A DNA stretch of 64,000 nt from Medicago truncatula (GCF_003473485.1 NC_053046.1:39455832-39519831); one strand, 5' to 3'; shown: positions 1 to 11,072, numbered from the stretch's first letter. Made by a program: numbers and translations. The notes: a model not told the origin generated them from the sequence alone.

Positions 1-86
1 TCTCAAGCTAGGTGCAAAAGTTGTTGGTGTTTGTGACCTTGTGCCAGAGATGTTTAGGACAACCTCTTCAAGTGATTAAGAAATTA
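1..86 (+). CDS. C-terminal coding tail of an unidentified gene (partial)
   Basis: The window opens inside an open frame (frame 2) that gives about 25 residues, beginning LKLGAKVVGVCDLVPEMF and ending in TTSSSD before a TAA at 84-86. The residue pattern looks like real protein, but I do not recognise the family from so short a tail. The sequence around the stop (about 57-115) recurs in diverged form at about 5905-5970, so this 3' end has been copied into the repeat array to the right. The next roughly 450 bases are AT-rich and probably 3' UTR and intergenic. The frame and stop are seen; that it is a last exon is inference. Confidence 0.45.
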
Positions 87-640
87 CAACTTGAGAAAAT
101 GTGAAACAATTGTCTCCCATTCTTCAAAATTGAGCTTAGTCCTCTTCAAAATTGAGAAAAAGTTTTGTTCATTTTAAGATTGTGGATTCAAAATTGACAT
201 TCTGTAGTTTATGTGAACCTATTCTTCAATTCCCTCTGCGAGAGTTCAAACAAGTAAATAGGTAGACTCACTTGTATGTTGGGTTATTTTAAAACGTCTC
301 CGAATTTGATTTGCAGTTGAGCTTAGTCCATAATTAGTACCAACACTTGAGATTGTTACTGCATATGCTCAATCATATTGTGTTTGATTCAACTTGAGAT
401 TTCCCTCCTTTAACTGCATAAATTTACAAGTATTCAATGTCTAATAATTTTGTCCTGTGATTTTGGTTTGTACTGCATGCATGTTTAGAATTATAGTTGA
501 TTACAAGTATTCAATGTCTAATAATTATAGTTGATTTTGTGCACCATCTCTTGAATTTAGTCTCCTAAATGTTTCAAACGAAATATTTTTCCATCTTATC
601 TTTTAGAGCACTTCATTTACGTAATATTTTACGTATTATT
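87..640. other. Probable 3' UTR and intergenic DNA
   Basis: AT-rich sequence after the partial gene. It holds a short direct repeat: a tract reading acaagtattcaatgtctaat occurs twice at about 426-445 and 503-522. No open frame of substance and no RNA gene seen. Confidence 0.4.
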
Positions 641-689
641 TTACTTTTTTTAGCTATGGCATTGGATTGAGAAAGAGGCGTTAGTTTAG

Positions 690-800
690 TTTCAAGTGTG
701 TGATTAATTGAGTCAGATCAACAAGACTTGAAGCTCAAACTCGCAGATAAGTTCCTTTCAAAGATGATTAACTTCCAAAACAACTGAAATTAAGTAGGTC
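690..800 (+). repeat. Array module, exon-like copy 1 (internally shortened)
   Basis: The stretch from the word gagtcagatcaacaagactt onward repeats at 3677, where it lies in an open frame. In this copy the middle of the module is missing and the sequence joins directly to the shared tail gatgattaacttccaaa. It is a decayed copy of the same unidentified exon-like unit. Confidence 0.5.
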
Positions 801-994
801 TTATTAGCATTTTTAAATTGATCTTAGTTACTATGATTCAGTTAAGGAATAGTTAATGTGCTGCGTAGAGAAATTTCTTAAGACAAAGCCTTCCGTAGTT
901 CCTTCCCTTCCCAATCCCGACTAGTTTCTTAAGACGTAGTAAAGTACTTATACGTATAATTGGCTTTTTATTTTGTCATGTATCTTTAATTATT

Positions 995-1850
995 TTTAGC
1001 CTAGAATGCACAGACATTATAGAGATTCGTATAATTGGTTTCATTTTATTCAATACAAATGATTTTGGTGATGTTTGAGGCAAATTTCATGACAGAACGT
1101 GACTACTATATCATGTTCGATTTAGGAAAGTTCTACATCGAACACCATACAACAAAGTTTATATTTGTTTGAAATGTGAATTACAAATGGAAGGAAAAGT
1201 TGGAAGGATATAGATTCACGATCTTACTTCTCAATTTATAATCTTGTAACATAATTTCTTTTTTTATCTCTAAAATGGAAGAGAATTTTATCTCCTCCAT
1301 ATTAACTTGTGTGCACCTTTCAAATTTCATTTTACCTCCTTTTGGATTTTAAAATATTTAGAAAATCACTTCATTTTGGTCCTCTATAATCAAAGATAAT
1401 TTCTTTTCCCATCCTCTTAACATCCGGCATGCCTTCCAAATTGATCACTTTACATCTGTTTGGATTTTATAATCCAAAATGTATTTGACGTTTTTTTGAT
1501 TAAAAAGTCCGAACTGTGTTTTCACAGTTATGATCAAATTTAACCCACATTCCAAATTATAAATCACTATGATCAATCTATTCCCTTTATAAATCACTTA
1601 ATTATGGTTCTCAATAAGGGAAACAAAATTCTTTTCCCACCCAATTAATTTATTAAGCGCCCTCCAAATTGATCATTTTACCTTTATTTGGATTTTATAA
1701 TCCAAAGAGTATTTGACATTTTTTAGATTATAAAATCTGAACTGTATTTATACAATTTTGATCAAATTCAAATCATATTTCAAATTTTATATTCATCACA
1801 ACTCACATTTTAATCCTGGTTGATTTAACAATAAATTTTATTTTTATGTG
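995..1850 (+). repeat. Array unit A1 with USE-like and TATA-like motifs
   Basis: First of five related units. It shares with the others a run from the word tgtcatgtatctttaatt through a promoter-like pair: an upstream-sequence-element-like gttctacatcg (1130-1140) and a TATA-like run starting near 1160. Its second half carries the shared words aaattgatcattttacc and tttggattttataatcc, and that half is itself repeated around 1660-1800. It is the most diverged of the five at the promoter-like core. The repetition is seen; promoter function is inference. Confidence 0.5.
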
Positions 1851-2156
1851 TGTCGAACACAGTTCGAAGTATATAATCCAAAATGTGTCAATTCACCCGA
1901 ATCATAATTATTAACACAATATGTGCCCGTTTCAAATTATATCATTCGAACCAATACTGAGCAATAGTTCATATTATAAAACCGAAATGTGTCAGGCTGT
2001 GGACGATTCAGACGGTTTTTTGTGTGTTTATTGCATTTTTGGTTGATTGGGTCATTTTAAACGTTTATTTTGACTTTTGTTACAGTCTAGGATTGTGTTG
2101 TTCCGATTAGCTCTGAAGATTGTCGTGATTTCTGTTGTAAATGAATAGACACAGTT

Positions 2157-2250
2157 GTCCATGCAGAGTAATATTAGGGAATCTAGTTCTTGAAAAGGTG
2201 ATTAACTTCCAAAACAACTGAAATTAAGAAGGTTTTGTTAGCACGTTTAA
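2157..2250 (+). repeat. Array module, exon-like copy 2 (3' part only)
   Basis: The words gagtctagttcttgaaaag (here gaatctagttcttgaaaag) and gattaacttccaaaacaact recur at about 3840-3870 and 770-790. Only the 3' portion of the module is present. No function can be assigned. Confidence 0.45.
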
Positions 2251-2520
2251 ACTGCGGGATTGTAATCGACTTAATCTAAGTTACAATGATGATTATGTTA
2301 TGAAAATTGGTGTGCTGTGTTGAAAATTTTTCTAAAAAAAAATTAAATAGCAAAAGAAAAATTAGTTTATGATACATTTATATGTTGTTTTTATGGAATT
2401 CTACAACCTGAGACATAATTTATACGTTTAGTTAGATGAGAGTATTCATAGCAATGATAATTGGTGATATTATTTGAGCATTTTGTGTTTTGGTGATAAA
2501 TGATGAAAAAACAAAAATAA

Positions 2521-2587
2521 TGACAGCTGTGGGACCTTTCGGACCAGAGCCTAAATCTGGCGCCGTAGACCACTCGGCCAAACTGTC
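2521..2587 (-). pseudogene. tRNA-Leu(UAG) pseudogene lacking half of the T arm
   Basis: Read on the minus strand this starts GACAGTTTGGCCGAGTGGTC and continues through a full D arm and the anticodon stem-loop with anticodon TAG. It then reaches the variable arm and jumps directly to TCCCACAGCTGTC. Compared with the plant cytosolic tRNA-Leu(UAG) as I remember it, about 13 nucleotides are missing, covering the 5' side of the T stem and most of the T loop and thus most of the internal B box. The acceptor stem still pairs (GACAG with CTGTC). A transcribed, folded tRNA is unlikely. Confidence 0.8.
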
Positions 2588-3240
2588 TTGTTGTGTTCAA
2601 TTTATAAGACAAATCATGGGACAATAACAAACAATAACATTTTATCACAACAGAACAACTAGCTCACTGTTTAGTAAGAAGAGAATAGACGAAGAGAAAG
2701 GATCGAGTTCAATTAGTTCAATTGTACCGTAGCCTCACACACAAACAAGGGAATTTGATGAAATAAAAGAGAACCGAAAACTATAACCACATCATCCATT
2801 CTTCCTTGAATCATCTCAGACATCTCAATTCTAAAAGCATGACAGTGAACACACAAAATACATTGACACCTAGAGACGTGGATAACAAACATCTTACCGA
2901 CTGTTGAGAAAATAAATATATCTTTGATAACGAAAGGGGGGAAAATGCATAAAAATTATAAGGATAAGGAAAAACTCACCAGCTAGAAATTAGAGTTATG
3001 AAATCAACAATTTAGTTCGAAAGATAGGAGAGCCTTTGGCGATAAATAAGAAATTGAATATTCTGCAATGTGATCACAGGTTTCACATATAAAAGACCCC
3101 ATACAAGTGCAGATCTTGAAGTAATTTTATCCCTTTCTCATCACAGTAACGCTGAAAAAGTTCCCTTGTATCTTGCAGTGCCTTCGACTTGAAAAACATA
3201 CGGTGTGAAGATTAATACTAACAAAGTTTTGTTTACATTA
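2588..3240. other. Intergenic, no gene seen
   Basis: AT-rich DNA between the tRNA-Leu pseudogene and the third exon-like module. Short open frames here show no recognisable domain or codon bias. Nothing else stands out. Confidence 0.4.
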
Positions 3241-3589
3241 AAAGAGTTAAAAGGTAATATTACTGCAGGAAATTTCGTTCAAAAAGGAAATGGCAGCAAA
3301 ATACTCAGGAATTCCTGTGGAATAATTTCCGCAGGAAAAACGTGAGTTTCTAGTAGTGTAAATAATTTTTAGATTCATTGGTAACTGTGGGATATCACGA
3401 ATTCTATACCAACTTGGATTCATTATTCCCACAGAGCTAACTAAATGATATAACTTTGTGTTTGTATACTTCTAACCGAGACTTTGAATTGCTGACTTGA
3501 GTAACTTCAGCATATGACCTAAGTATTCTGTTGTACCACTCCAAAGTCTCTACCAACATAGGATGCTGGGCCTAACATTCAACAACTCT

Positions 3590-3854
3590 ATCAAATTCAA
3601 TTTTTTCCCCTAAAAAAAGAAACAATTTCAAGAAGTCACTATTATCCTTCAACAAGACCAGTGTGCGATTCATTGAGTCAGATCAACAAGACTTGAAGCT
3701 CAAACTCACCGATAAGTTCCTTTCAAAGTCACTATTATCCTTCAAAAACTCTAAGCTAATACGCGTCAAGTTTTGGATGAAAGAAGTCATGGAAGTGTCC
3801 TTGCAGGTGTGGCAAGAGTCTGTGCAGAGTGATATTAGGGAGTCTAGTTCTTGA
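3590..3854 (+). pseudogene. Exon-like module copy 3, best preserved (unknown family)
   Basis: An open frame runs into this segment and ends at TGA 3852-3854. Its protein contains ESDQQDLKLKLTDKFLSKSL and ends QSDIRESSS. The motif KSLLSF appears twice about 34 residues apart, reflecting a small internal DNA repeat (tcactattatccttca at about 3637 and 3729). No methionine-led gene structure, splice partners or family are evident. Two shorter relatives lie at 690-800 and 2157-2250. I read it as one exon of a decayed, locally copied gene, but a young non-genic open frame is possible. Confidence 0.35.
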
Positions 3855-4069
3855 AAAGATGATTAACTTCCAAATCAACTGAAATAAAGTAGATCTTAGA
3901 TGATGTGCTGTGTAGAGAAATTTTCTAGAAAAATTAGTCTATGATACATGATTTTATCGAATTCTTCCACCTTTGAGACATGTTTTTTGTATTTGTTTTC
4001 CATATTCATCTTTGCTATGTTCTATAAGCAATAACATCATTCATAGTTAGGGCTCTGAGGAATGCATAG

Positions 4070-4330
4070 GTCAGAAAGCTTCATGGGAAATGAAAGGTTG
4101 CTATCATGTGTTTCACCATATTTCCAAAGTAGTGTTGATATTTTAGGATATGGACTGTGACATGAGCATCACAAATTTATATTCATCTTTGAAATGTTAT
4201 TTTATTTTATGTTTTGTATTGTTGATTCATGGTATGTGAACTCATCTTTGTTTATCTCTAATAACCTTATAATCAAGAAAACAGAGAAAATGTTTTTTCA
4301 CTTAGTAGACAGTTGGGAAATCGCGAATCC
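4070..4330 (+). repeat. Array module with the FMGNERL-like exon, copy 1
   Basis: The word cttcatgggaaatgaaaggt starts a stretch shared with about 5289-5440, and its 3' part (cttataatcaagaaaacag, tagtagacagttg) recurs at about 6325-6380. In the better copy at 5289 the DNA translates as VYEVAKEVFMGNERLPSC and onward for about 34 residues. This copy is interrupted upstream. Confidence 0.4.
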
Positions 4331-4404
4331 GTAACTAGCCAACTTGTTCTTTTATTTTTATTTTGTCATGTATCTTATCATTACGTCTATCCATGTCACT
4401 ATTT

Positions 4405-4840
4405 CTTTTTATTTTGTCATGTATATTTAATTATTTTTAGATTTGAATACATGGACATTATATGGATTCATATGATTGGTAAATGATTTTTAGTTTGGAA
4501 ATGATTTTGATGATTTTTTAGATAAATTTTATGACTACTAACATCATGTTGGATTTATTAAAATCCCACATCGGACACAAGACAACATAACACTATATTT
4601 ATAATTGTTTAAACTGTCTTTATAAGCTTAGGAGAATGTAAGGGCAATAAATTAACTGTTTCTAACATCTCTCGATTTATTGTCTCCAACAATCTCCTTT
4701 TCCATTTATTAACTTCTCTGTATCCGACATTTTTTGGATTATAAAATTTGAATAGTCTTTGATCAAATACAACTCACATTTCAAATTATATATTCATCAT
4801 AACTCACGGTTTTGATTATATATTCCTTTTAAAATCACTT
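4405..4840 (+). repeat. Array unit A2 with the clearest USE and TATA pair
   Basis: Shares the tgtcatgtat entry word and the following atacatggacattat block with the other units. Its core is atcccacatcg (4563-4573), an exact fit to the plant snRNA upstream element RTCCCACATCG, then 20 bases, then tatatttata (4594-4603). Downstream there is no recognisable U1, U2, U4, U5 or U6 sequence. The unit is then interrupted by about 300 bases (about 4850-5165) without counterpart in the other units. Confidence 0.55.
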
Positions 4841-5261
4841 CATTTTGATCCTCTATAAGAAAAAGAGAAAAACGAAAACACCACAACAACAACGGAAGCT
4901 AAAGCAAGAACACCAAAACCCCACTGATCAACCCCCCAACGAGAAACCATGGAGGCCAAAAGGAGGGAAAGCTCAACATGGGCGGTCGAGAACTAGAGGC
5001 CAACCACACAAGACACTCCCTATTTCCCTTTCTAAGTACTTCACTTATAAAAAATGTAAAGGTCTCATATTGTTTAACACTCTCACTCAAGGAATTACAA
5101 GCATAAAACACAAATGTCAACTTTCTATATTTTAGATGCCAATAAAGAAATAAAGGCACCAAGAACAAATATGATCAAATTACTTTTGTTAGTTTTCCAT
5201 ATTCATCTTTGTTATGTTCTATTTGTGGATTGGAGAAACTTTTGTTTTTCATTTATTTACT

Positions 5262-5368
5262 AGGTCTATGAGGTTGCTAAAGAAGTCTTCATGGGAAATG
5301 AAAGGTTGCCATCATGTGTTTCACCATATTTCCAAACTAGTGTTGATATTTTAGGATGTGGTGAGTGA
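5262..5368 (+). pseudogene. FMGNERL-like exon fragment, copy 2 (unknown family)
   Basis: An open stretch translates as VYEVAKEVFMGNERLPSC, then VSPYFQTSVDILGCGE and a stop. It has the feel of a real coding exon, and a second degenerate copy sits at about 4070-4150. No family recognised, and no start codon or clear splice sites that would make a gene. Probably the fossil exon of a locally duplicated plant gene. Confidence 0.35.
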
Positions 5369-5439
5369 CATATTTATATTTATCTTTGAATTGTTATTTT
5401 TATTTTCCTTTTTGTATTCTTCATTTACTGATTCATATA

Positions 5440-5910
5440 ATTAGCTTGTTATATTGTCATGTATCTTTATTTGGCCGAACCTTACTAATCAGACAGACCA
5501 GAGCATGACCCTAATTATTTTTAGACTAGAATACACGGACATTATAGGGATTCATATATATAATTTGTTTCATTTTATTCAATATACAAATGATTTTGAT
5601 GACGTTTGAGACAAATTTCATGTCTGAAAGTAACTACTATATATCATGTTCGATTTATTAAAGTCTCACATCGATCACAATACAACATATCATTATATTT
5701 ATAATTGTCTCATATGTCAATTTTAAGTGTGAGGCATGTGTAAGGGAAATAAATTATCACAATTTATTTCCCTCAACTGTGTCTTCATTTTGGTCTGCGT
5801 ATACATAGTTTCATTTTATAGACCTCTATATTGGATGAGAATTTCTTTTTCCGACCTATTAACTTCTCGTGCGCCTTCAAAATTGATTATTTTACCACTG
5901 TTAGAACAAC
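5440..5910 (+). repeat. Array unit A3 with USE and TATA pair
   Basis: Core gtctcacatcg (5663-5673), 20 bases, then tatatttata (5694-5703). The entry word tgtcatgtatctttatt is split from aattatttttag by about 40 bases (near 5473-5511) absent from the other units, a small insertion. The unit runs into a second copy of the 3' tail seen at the window start (acaacctcttcaagtg at about 5907). Confidence 0.5.
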
Positions 5911-6229
5911 CTCTTCAAGTGAATAAGAAATAAGAATTTGAGAAAATGTAAAACAATTGTCACCTAAAACTTATGTTAAGTAGTTTATGTGAAATTGTGA
6001 ACCTATTGTTAAGAACTTGAAAATATTTAATTCCATCACTAACACTATAACATGCTACAGTGTTGCAGTTTTGTTCATTTTAAGATTTTGGATTCAAAAT
6101 ATATGTTCAAAATTGAAATCTTGAAACTGTGGAATGTTGGCACTAATGCATTATATACATGGCTTCTACAAATTTCATTAAACAAATAATTATATGTTGA
6201 ACGTAATTTGAAAGAAATACAAAATACTT

Positions 6230-6420
6230 TAAAAGTTGTATTTATCTTTGAATTGTTATTTTGATTTTGTTTTTTGTAGTGTTGATTAACTAGAATGTGA
6301 ACTCTTCTTTGTTTATTATCTCTAATAACCTTATAATCAAGAAAAAGGAGAAATTGTTTTTTCAATTAGTAGACAGTTGAGAAATCACGAACTGGTAAAT
6401 AGTCAAATTGTTCCACAGTG
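6230..6420 (+). repeat. Array module related to 4170-4340
   Basis: Shares cttataatcaagaaaa and tagtagacagttg with the module at about 4265-4320. It lacks the FMGNERL-like coding part. No gene of its own. Confidence 0.4.
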
Positions 6421-6519
6421 AAGGTTCGTAAACGGTCTTTGGCTGGCTATGTATCAATTTGGAAGCAACCTGCAAAGAGTTGGATTTATTAAAGTCTATC
6501 AATGTCTCTCCTTTACTAT

Positions 6520-6800
6520 TTCTTTTTATTTTATCATGTATCTTTTATTATTTTTAGAATAGAATACACCAACGTCATAGGGATTCATATAATTGGGACA
6601 AATGATTTTTTAGACAAATTTTATGACAAAAGTAACTACGAACATCATGTTGGGTTTATTAAAGTTCCGTATTGGACACAATACAACATAATACTATGTT
6701 TATAATCGAGGTGAAATGTCTTATAAATTATGATGAAAGTGGAGGGGATTAAATTGATTGTCTCTAAGATTTCTCAATTTTGATCCAGCCAAGCAACCTT
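6520..6800 (+). repeat. Array unit A4 with degenerate USE and TATA pair
   Basis: Core gttccgtattg (6664-6674), 20 bases, then tatgtttata (6695-6704). The motif itself has drifted but the 20-base spacing is kept. The DNA between A4 and A5 (about 6800-7018) has no counterpart in the other units and may be an insertion. Confidence 0.45.
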
Positions 6801-7017
6801 TTATGATTTTTGCTTGAAGTGCGTACGGGGGACAAATTGGGTTTTTGATCGAATTTTAAATTTTAAAGGATATTTATTTTAGGAATTTTTATTAAATTAT
6901 GTTAAGAATTTTGTATAGATTTTGCTAAGAATTTATTATTAATGATAAAAAGAAAATAGTAGTAATTTTCGAAAATGTGAATGAATTAGGCGTAATGTCT
7001 AGGATCAAAATCCAAGG

Positions 7018-7530
7018 CGTTACAATTTTGATGATGTTTGAGACAAATTTCATGACAGAAAGTAATTACTGCATATCATGTTGGTTTTATTTAAGGCCCA
7101 CATCGGACACAATACAACAAAACATTATGTTTATATTAGTCTGAAATGTAAATTAGAAATGGAAGAGATAGATGTGTATGGACATAGATTGTCTCTTAAG
7201 CGTCTCAATTTATGTCATATATCATCATTCTTCCATTTTAAACGTTTTAAACCTCTAAAGAGAAGAGAAGAACTGTGTTTATGTTCGTGCACTCTTCAAA
7301 TTGACCATTTTATCTCCTTTTGAGAATAGAAATTATTTTCTTTTTGCACGTCCTTCAAATTGATCATTTTGTTTTTGTTTAGATTTTATAAACCAAAGTG
7401 TAATTGAAATTTTTCGGATATTAAAATCTGAACATGTGTTTAGACAGCTTTGATCAAATTCAACTCACATTGTGTTGCGGATATATTGAAAAGTCAAATT
7501 ATATATTCATCACAACTCGTAATTCAAATT
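7018..7530 (+). repeat. Array unit A5 with USE and TATA pair
   Basis: Core ggcccacatcg (7095-7105), 20 bases, then tatgtttata (7126-7135). Its downstream half repeats the aaattgatcatttt and ttggatt/tagattttata words of A1. Last recognisable unit of the array. Confidence 0.5.
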
Positions 7531-7739
7531 ATGCTTCAGCATCGGTTTGGTAAGTACAAAAACAAATATTTTGCATTTGAAGGGAGTAATGTTAATACAA
7601 TACAATTTTCACTATGGAGTTTTTGCCAAATAATTTATTCTTGCCTTCAAGCTATGGAGTTTGTGGTCCGTGTTCATAATGTTTATATTATGACGAGGAT
7701 ATTGGGATTACTCGAGTACATGTCATAAATAATGGAAAA

Positions 7740-8280
7740 TGATTGGTAGACCACTCATATTTCCATACCACTCATACACCCCCACATATTCTAGAGGAGA
7801 GAGATGGATGAAAGAGAAGAGAGACAAAGTGTTTGTGGGGTCTAGGACACGTGTCACATGTTTATGTGGAGGTTTAAGTGTGTATACCACCTATGGATGT
7901 ACATGTATCACCACTTTAAATAATTAAGGAATTTGTTGTATTGTGGATGATAAGTAAGCAACTATTGAAGATTTCATTTGTCACACCTTATTATGATGCA
8001 TAATCATTGACATTTCTATATTTTGATAAGAAAAAATAAGGACACACACTCTAATGACTATGACGCAGCACTCAGTTTGAAGAATAGTTGGGGAAATATG
8101 CAACGTATTCATGTATTTGATAATGGGAGTTTGACTAGCCAAGATTTAACTAAGGGACTAATTAAGTTCTCTCAATATACTTTTGCTGCAAGGTACATAT
8201 TGGTTTTTGGGTCTTTGTAATGAGTTTAAGGTGCCACTGTCTCTCAATACCTCGTTGACAATCACAAGGTATTTACTTTA
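7740..8280. other. Intergenic, no gene seen
   Basis: Mixed low-complexity intergenic DNA. The part at about 7740-7920 contains loosely inverted words (acacgtgtcacatg, ataccac) and could be a degraded MITE. I could not define its ends. Confidence 0.3.
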
Positions 8281-8282
8281 TA

Positions 8283-8560
8283 GTCCCTCCGTTCTTTGTC
8301 TCAAAATATAAATAAAAAAGACAAACTTTTATCCTATTTAATCTTATTTTTTTTAAAAAAAACTATTTTTCAAGAAAAACTTTTGTTTATTCTCATAAAA
8401 TTAAATGCAAATTATATTCAATTTTCTCTCTCTTTCATTTTTTCCATAATCAATAACCAATGAAAATTGTTTTTACATTTTCCTATAAAACTTTTTTCAA
8501 AGAAAGCACAAAATTATACTCTAAAAAACTTTTTGCTTATAATTTGGAACGGAGGGAGTA
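8283..8560. mobile_element. Stowaway-like MITE
   Basis: A 278-bp segment starting gtccctccgttctttgtc and ending with the inverted counterpart ttggaacggagggag. It is flanked by TA on both sides (8281-8282 and 8561-8562). The TIR type and TA target duplication are those of the Tc1/mariner-related Stowaway group. No coding capacity. Confidence 0.85.
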
Positions 8561-9476
8561 TAAGATATGATGATTAAATTGTAACATTTTCTCTTATTTT
8601 TTTCAAAATTGAGTTTTTTTTCCAAAGAGAAACTCGGTATCTACTACACCCTAATTACTTTAAAAAAAAGTTGGACCCTTTGGATATTTATTGTTACTGC
8701 ATGTCCAACTATTGAATGGTTATGGCCCTTGGCAAGTTGCTAATGATGGGCATGCCCCTGCTTGTCCCACTAGACTAGAGTGAAGGTGACCGCAATTGCA
8801 ATTGGTCTCCTTAATGGAAGGTCGATTCTTTTTTTTCTTTCACTCAACCCTCTAATTCTTGGAAGAAGGTAGTTTGAAAATCTGAGCTGAAACGTAAGTA
8901 AAAGTTAATAAAAATTATATTAAATATTATTTTCAATCTTGAAATTATCCTTAACATCCGTCTTCATCCATCTGAACTTGATTCTTGTAATTATAATTTA
9001 TATGGAATTTTTTTTCCATTGGTCCTACCTTGTATTTAAATTGTAAACAATTTGGTGAGTGGTCAATTTACAATAGGTCTCTCTCTCTCTCTCAATTCAG
9101 AACTTTGCTAGTTTTCAATAGTACACACACGTGATAGTAATCGATTTGGAGTTATCTTTAACTTGTTGATTCAATCATTTGAATGCACACCATCTTCGTC
9201 CTCAAGTCCTTTTGGGGAACTTTTATTGCTTTAATAAAAAAAAAGTGTTGCTTACAAGTTACAACTACATGATGTATTATTATAATGTTGTAAATTGTGA
9301 TTTGGTGATTGCATGATATATATCAAGTAAGATTATTTGCGAAATGGTCAATTATTGACATTAATACATCCAGTTCTATTGAGTTTATATCAATCAAGAG
9401 ACGAGACTCATATTATATTGAGCTCACACAAGAGGATGATATTGATGATCCATTTTAGAATAATGAGAATTCTAAT

Positions 9477-9484
9477 TGATTATC

Positions 9485-9554
<70 letters not shown>

Positions 9555-9562
9555 GATAAGAA
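9477..9562. repeat. (TA)31 microsatellite inside a palindrome
   Basis: An uninterrupted (TA)31 run at 9489-9550 is flanked by the exact inverted arms ttatcacct and aggtgataa. The whole block of about 80 bp is therefore self-complementary and could extrude a cruciform or, transcribed, form one long hairpin. Confidence 0.9.
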
Positions 9563-10530
9563 GAGAGATGCATAAGAAGTATCATTTGAGAAAGAATTCA
9601 TGCATTTCAAATATCTAATTGAGTAAATTTTTTAATTGAAGTTAAACTAACCTATCTAAATTAACTTCAGGAAGAATCAAACTGTATCAAACCAACTCAA
9701 ATGAATTTCAAATATCTAATATATTTGATAAATCAACATATTGTATATCACAAGGTAGTTTATAATCATAATCTTTGTATTCAATATGTCTTGTATTGAT
9801 TAACTAACTATTAAACCATGCTTATATACGGGATAAAGAGCATATTTTATTAGTTACCAAAATGGAAAGAAAAGAAAATGTCAAATTGTCTTTAGACCGG
9901 GGGACGAGACTCGTACATTGCATTTTAGTAGTATTCCTTTGTCCGTGAGTGTGAAGCACGTCTTTTTTTACTACTTTTTTAATACAAAGTGTCTTTCGTT
10001 TCGCAAACCCTAGTATAAAAATTGATAGTCAAATATAATAAATATTACATTAAAATTTGTGTTGTCAACTCTTTAAAAATATAAAAAGTGTTATTTTCAT
10101 TTTAAAATTTCATATTTTTAATTTTCTTAACTAGTATCCCGAGAACACCGGTTAACATGACGCATCAAAATTAGGCTTGGCAGCTATTTCTTCATGCGAA
10201 TCTTGCATTTTGTCAGCTAATCATTTAGAAATAAACTTTTGTTTTCCATTTGTTGATTTCATAATCTGTAACCCACACTCAGAACTACGATGAATAAAAA
10301 ATGTTACTAAATACTTCAACAATAAACTAATTCTGTTGGTTTACGATGCAAAATGAATATTTGATCAATGTCAATTTGTTTATAATAGATGAATCAAAAC
10401 AATCAATTTTGTGTGTGTTAACCCTCCAATTTTTAAAGGAATATTGCCTTAATGATAGGTTAGGAGATAAATAAAGTCTCAGCAATCATTTTTCACCTAA
10501 AAATCAATTTGGATTTTCCCCAGCGATAAT
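9563..10530. other. Intergenic, no gene seen
   Basis: AT-rich DNA without recognisable coding or RNA genes. Confidence 0.35.
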
Positions 10531-10531
10531 A

Positions 10532-10567
10532 ACCAATTTTTTTTTTTGTGGTGGCTGGAGTTCGAAT
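10532..10567 (-). mobile_element. Truncated SINE-like 3' end
   Basis: The stretch ttttttgtggtggctggag followed by ttcgaa matches the 3' part of the SINE-like element directly to its right. Only the tail and the B-box edge remain. Confidence 0.45.
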
Positions 10568-10579
10568 GATAATAACTAA

Positions 10580-10678
10580 TTTATATTTTTTGTGGTGGCC
10601 GAAGTTTGAACCCCTACCTTACAGATATTATGCATAGTCTTTATCAATAGAGCTAAGCTCACGAGGACATAATAACTA
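10580..10678 (-). mobile_element. tRNA-derived SINE-like element with 11-bp TSD
   Basis: Read on the minus strand it starts gtcctcgtgagcttagctct, an A-box-like start, and contains the B-box-like ggggttcaaac about 35 bases further on, then an A-rich end. It is flanked by the perfect direct repeat ataataactaa at 10569-10579 and 10679-10689. The boxes and target duplication fit a short tRNA-derived SINE. No family name is claimed. Confidence 0.65.
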
Positions 10679-10918
10679 AAATTAAATTCAATTATCCATT
10701 AAACATAAAAATTGTACTACTCATTCATTATACCATCTTTTCAATGGATGCACATCTATTCAGAACGTATAATTATATCAAAAATAAAAATTTGTATTAT
10801 TTAAAAGGTACTTTTGTTCGTTATTATTTAAAAAGGACTTTCGTTCATTGTTTAGAAAGTAGAAACTATTTAAATTTTAAATTAATGAAAATTATCTATT
10901 AGCTTTAGCTCAGTGGTA

Positions 10919-11072
10919 CTCCCTCCGTTTTAAAATATAAGCAAATTTTACTTTTTAACTTCATTCCATTAATGATGTATGAGGTTTATATTATGAACCA
11001 CATGAACCACATAGATCATTAATTGAATGAACCTTAAAAATAAATTTTGCTTATATTTTGAAACGGAAGGAG
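10919..11072. mobile_element. Stowaway-like MITE, short
   Basis: A 154-bp inverted-repeat element starting ctccctccgttttaaaat and ending attttgaaacggaaggag, with TA at 10917-10918 and 11073-11074. The inner arms (ttaatgatgta, tcattaattgaatgaa) also fold back. Confidence 0.8.

Noticed and set aside
4563-4900. A genuine U-snRNA gene behind the USE and TATA pair
   Set aside because: The sequence after each TATA does not contain the conserved starts or Sm or stem features of U1, U2, U4, U5 or U6 that I would recognise.
4845-5168. Overlapping 89-96-codon open frames on both strands
   Set aside because: Composition is low-complexity Lys, Gln and Pro on one strand with no domain, and the segment looks like an insertion into array unit A2.
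9337-9618. 93-codon open frame containing an Ile-Tyr run
   Set aside because: It is a translation of the (TA)n microsatellite.
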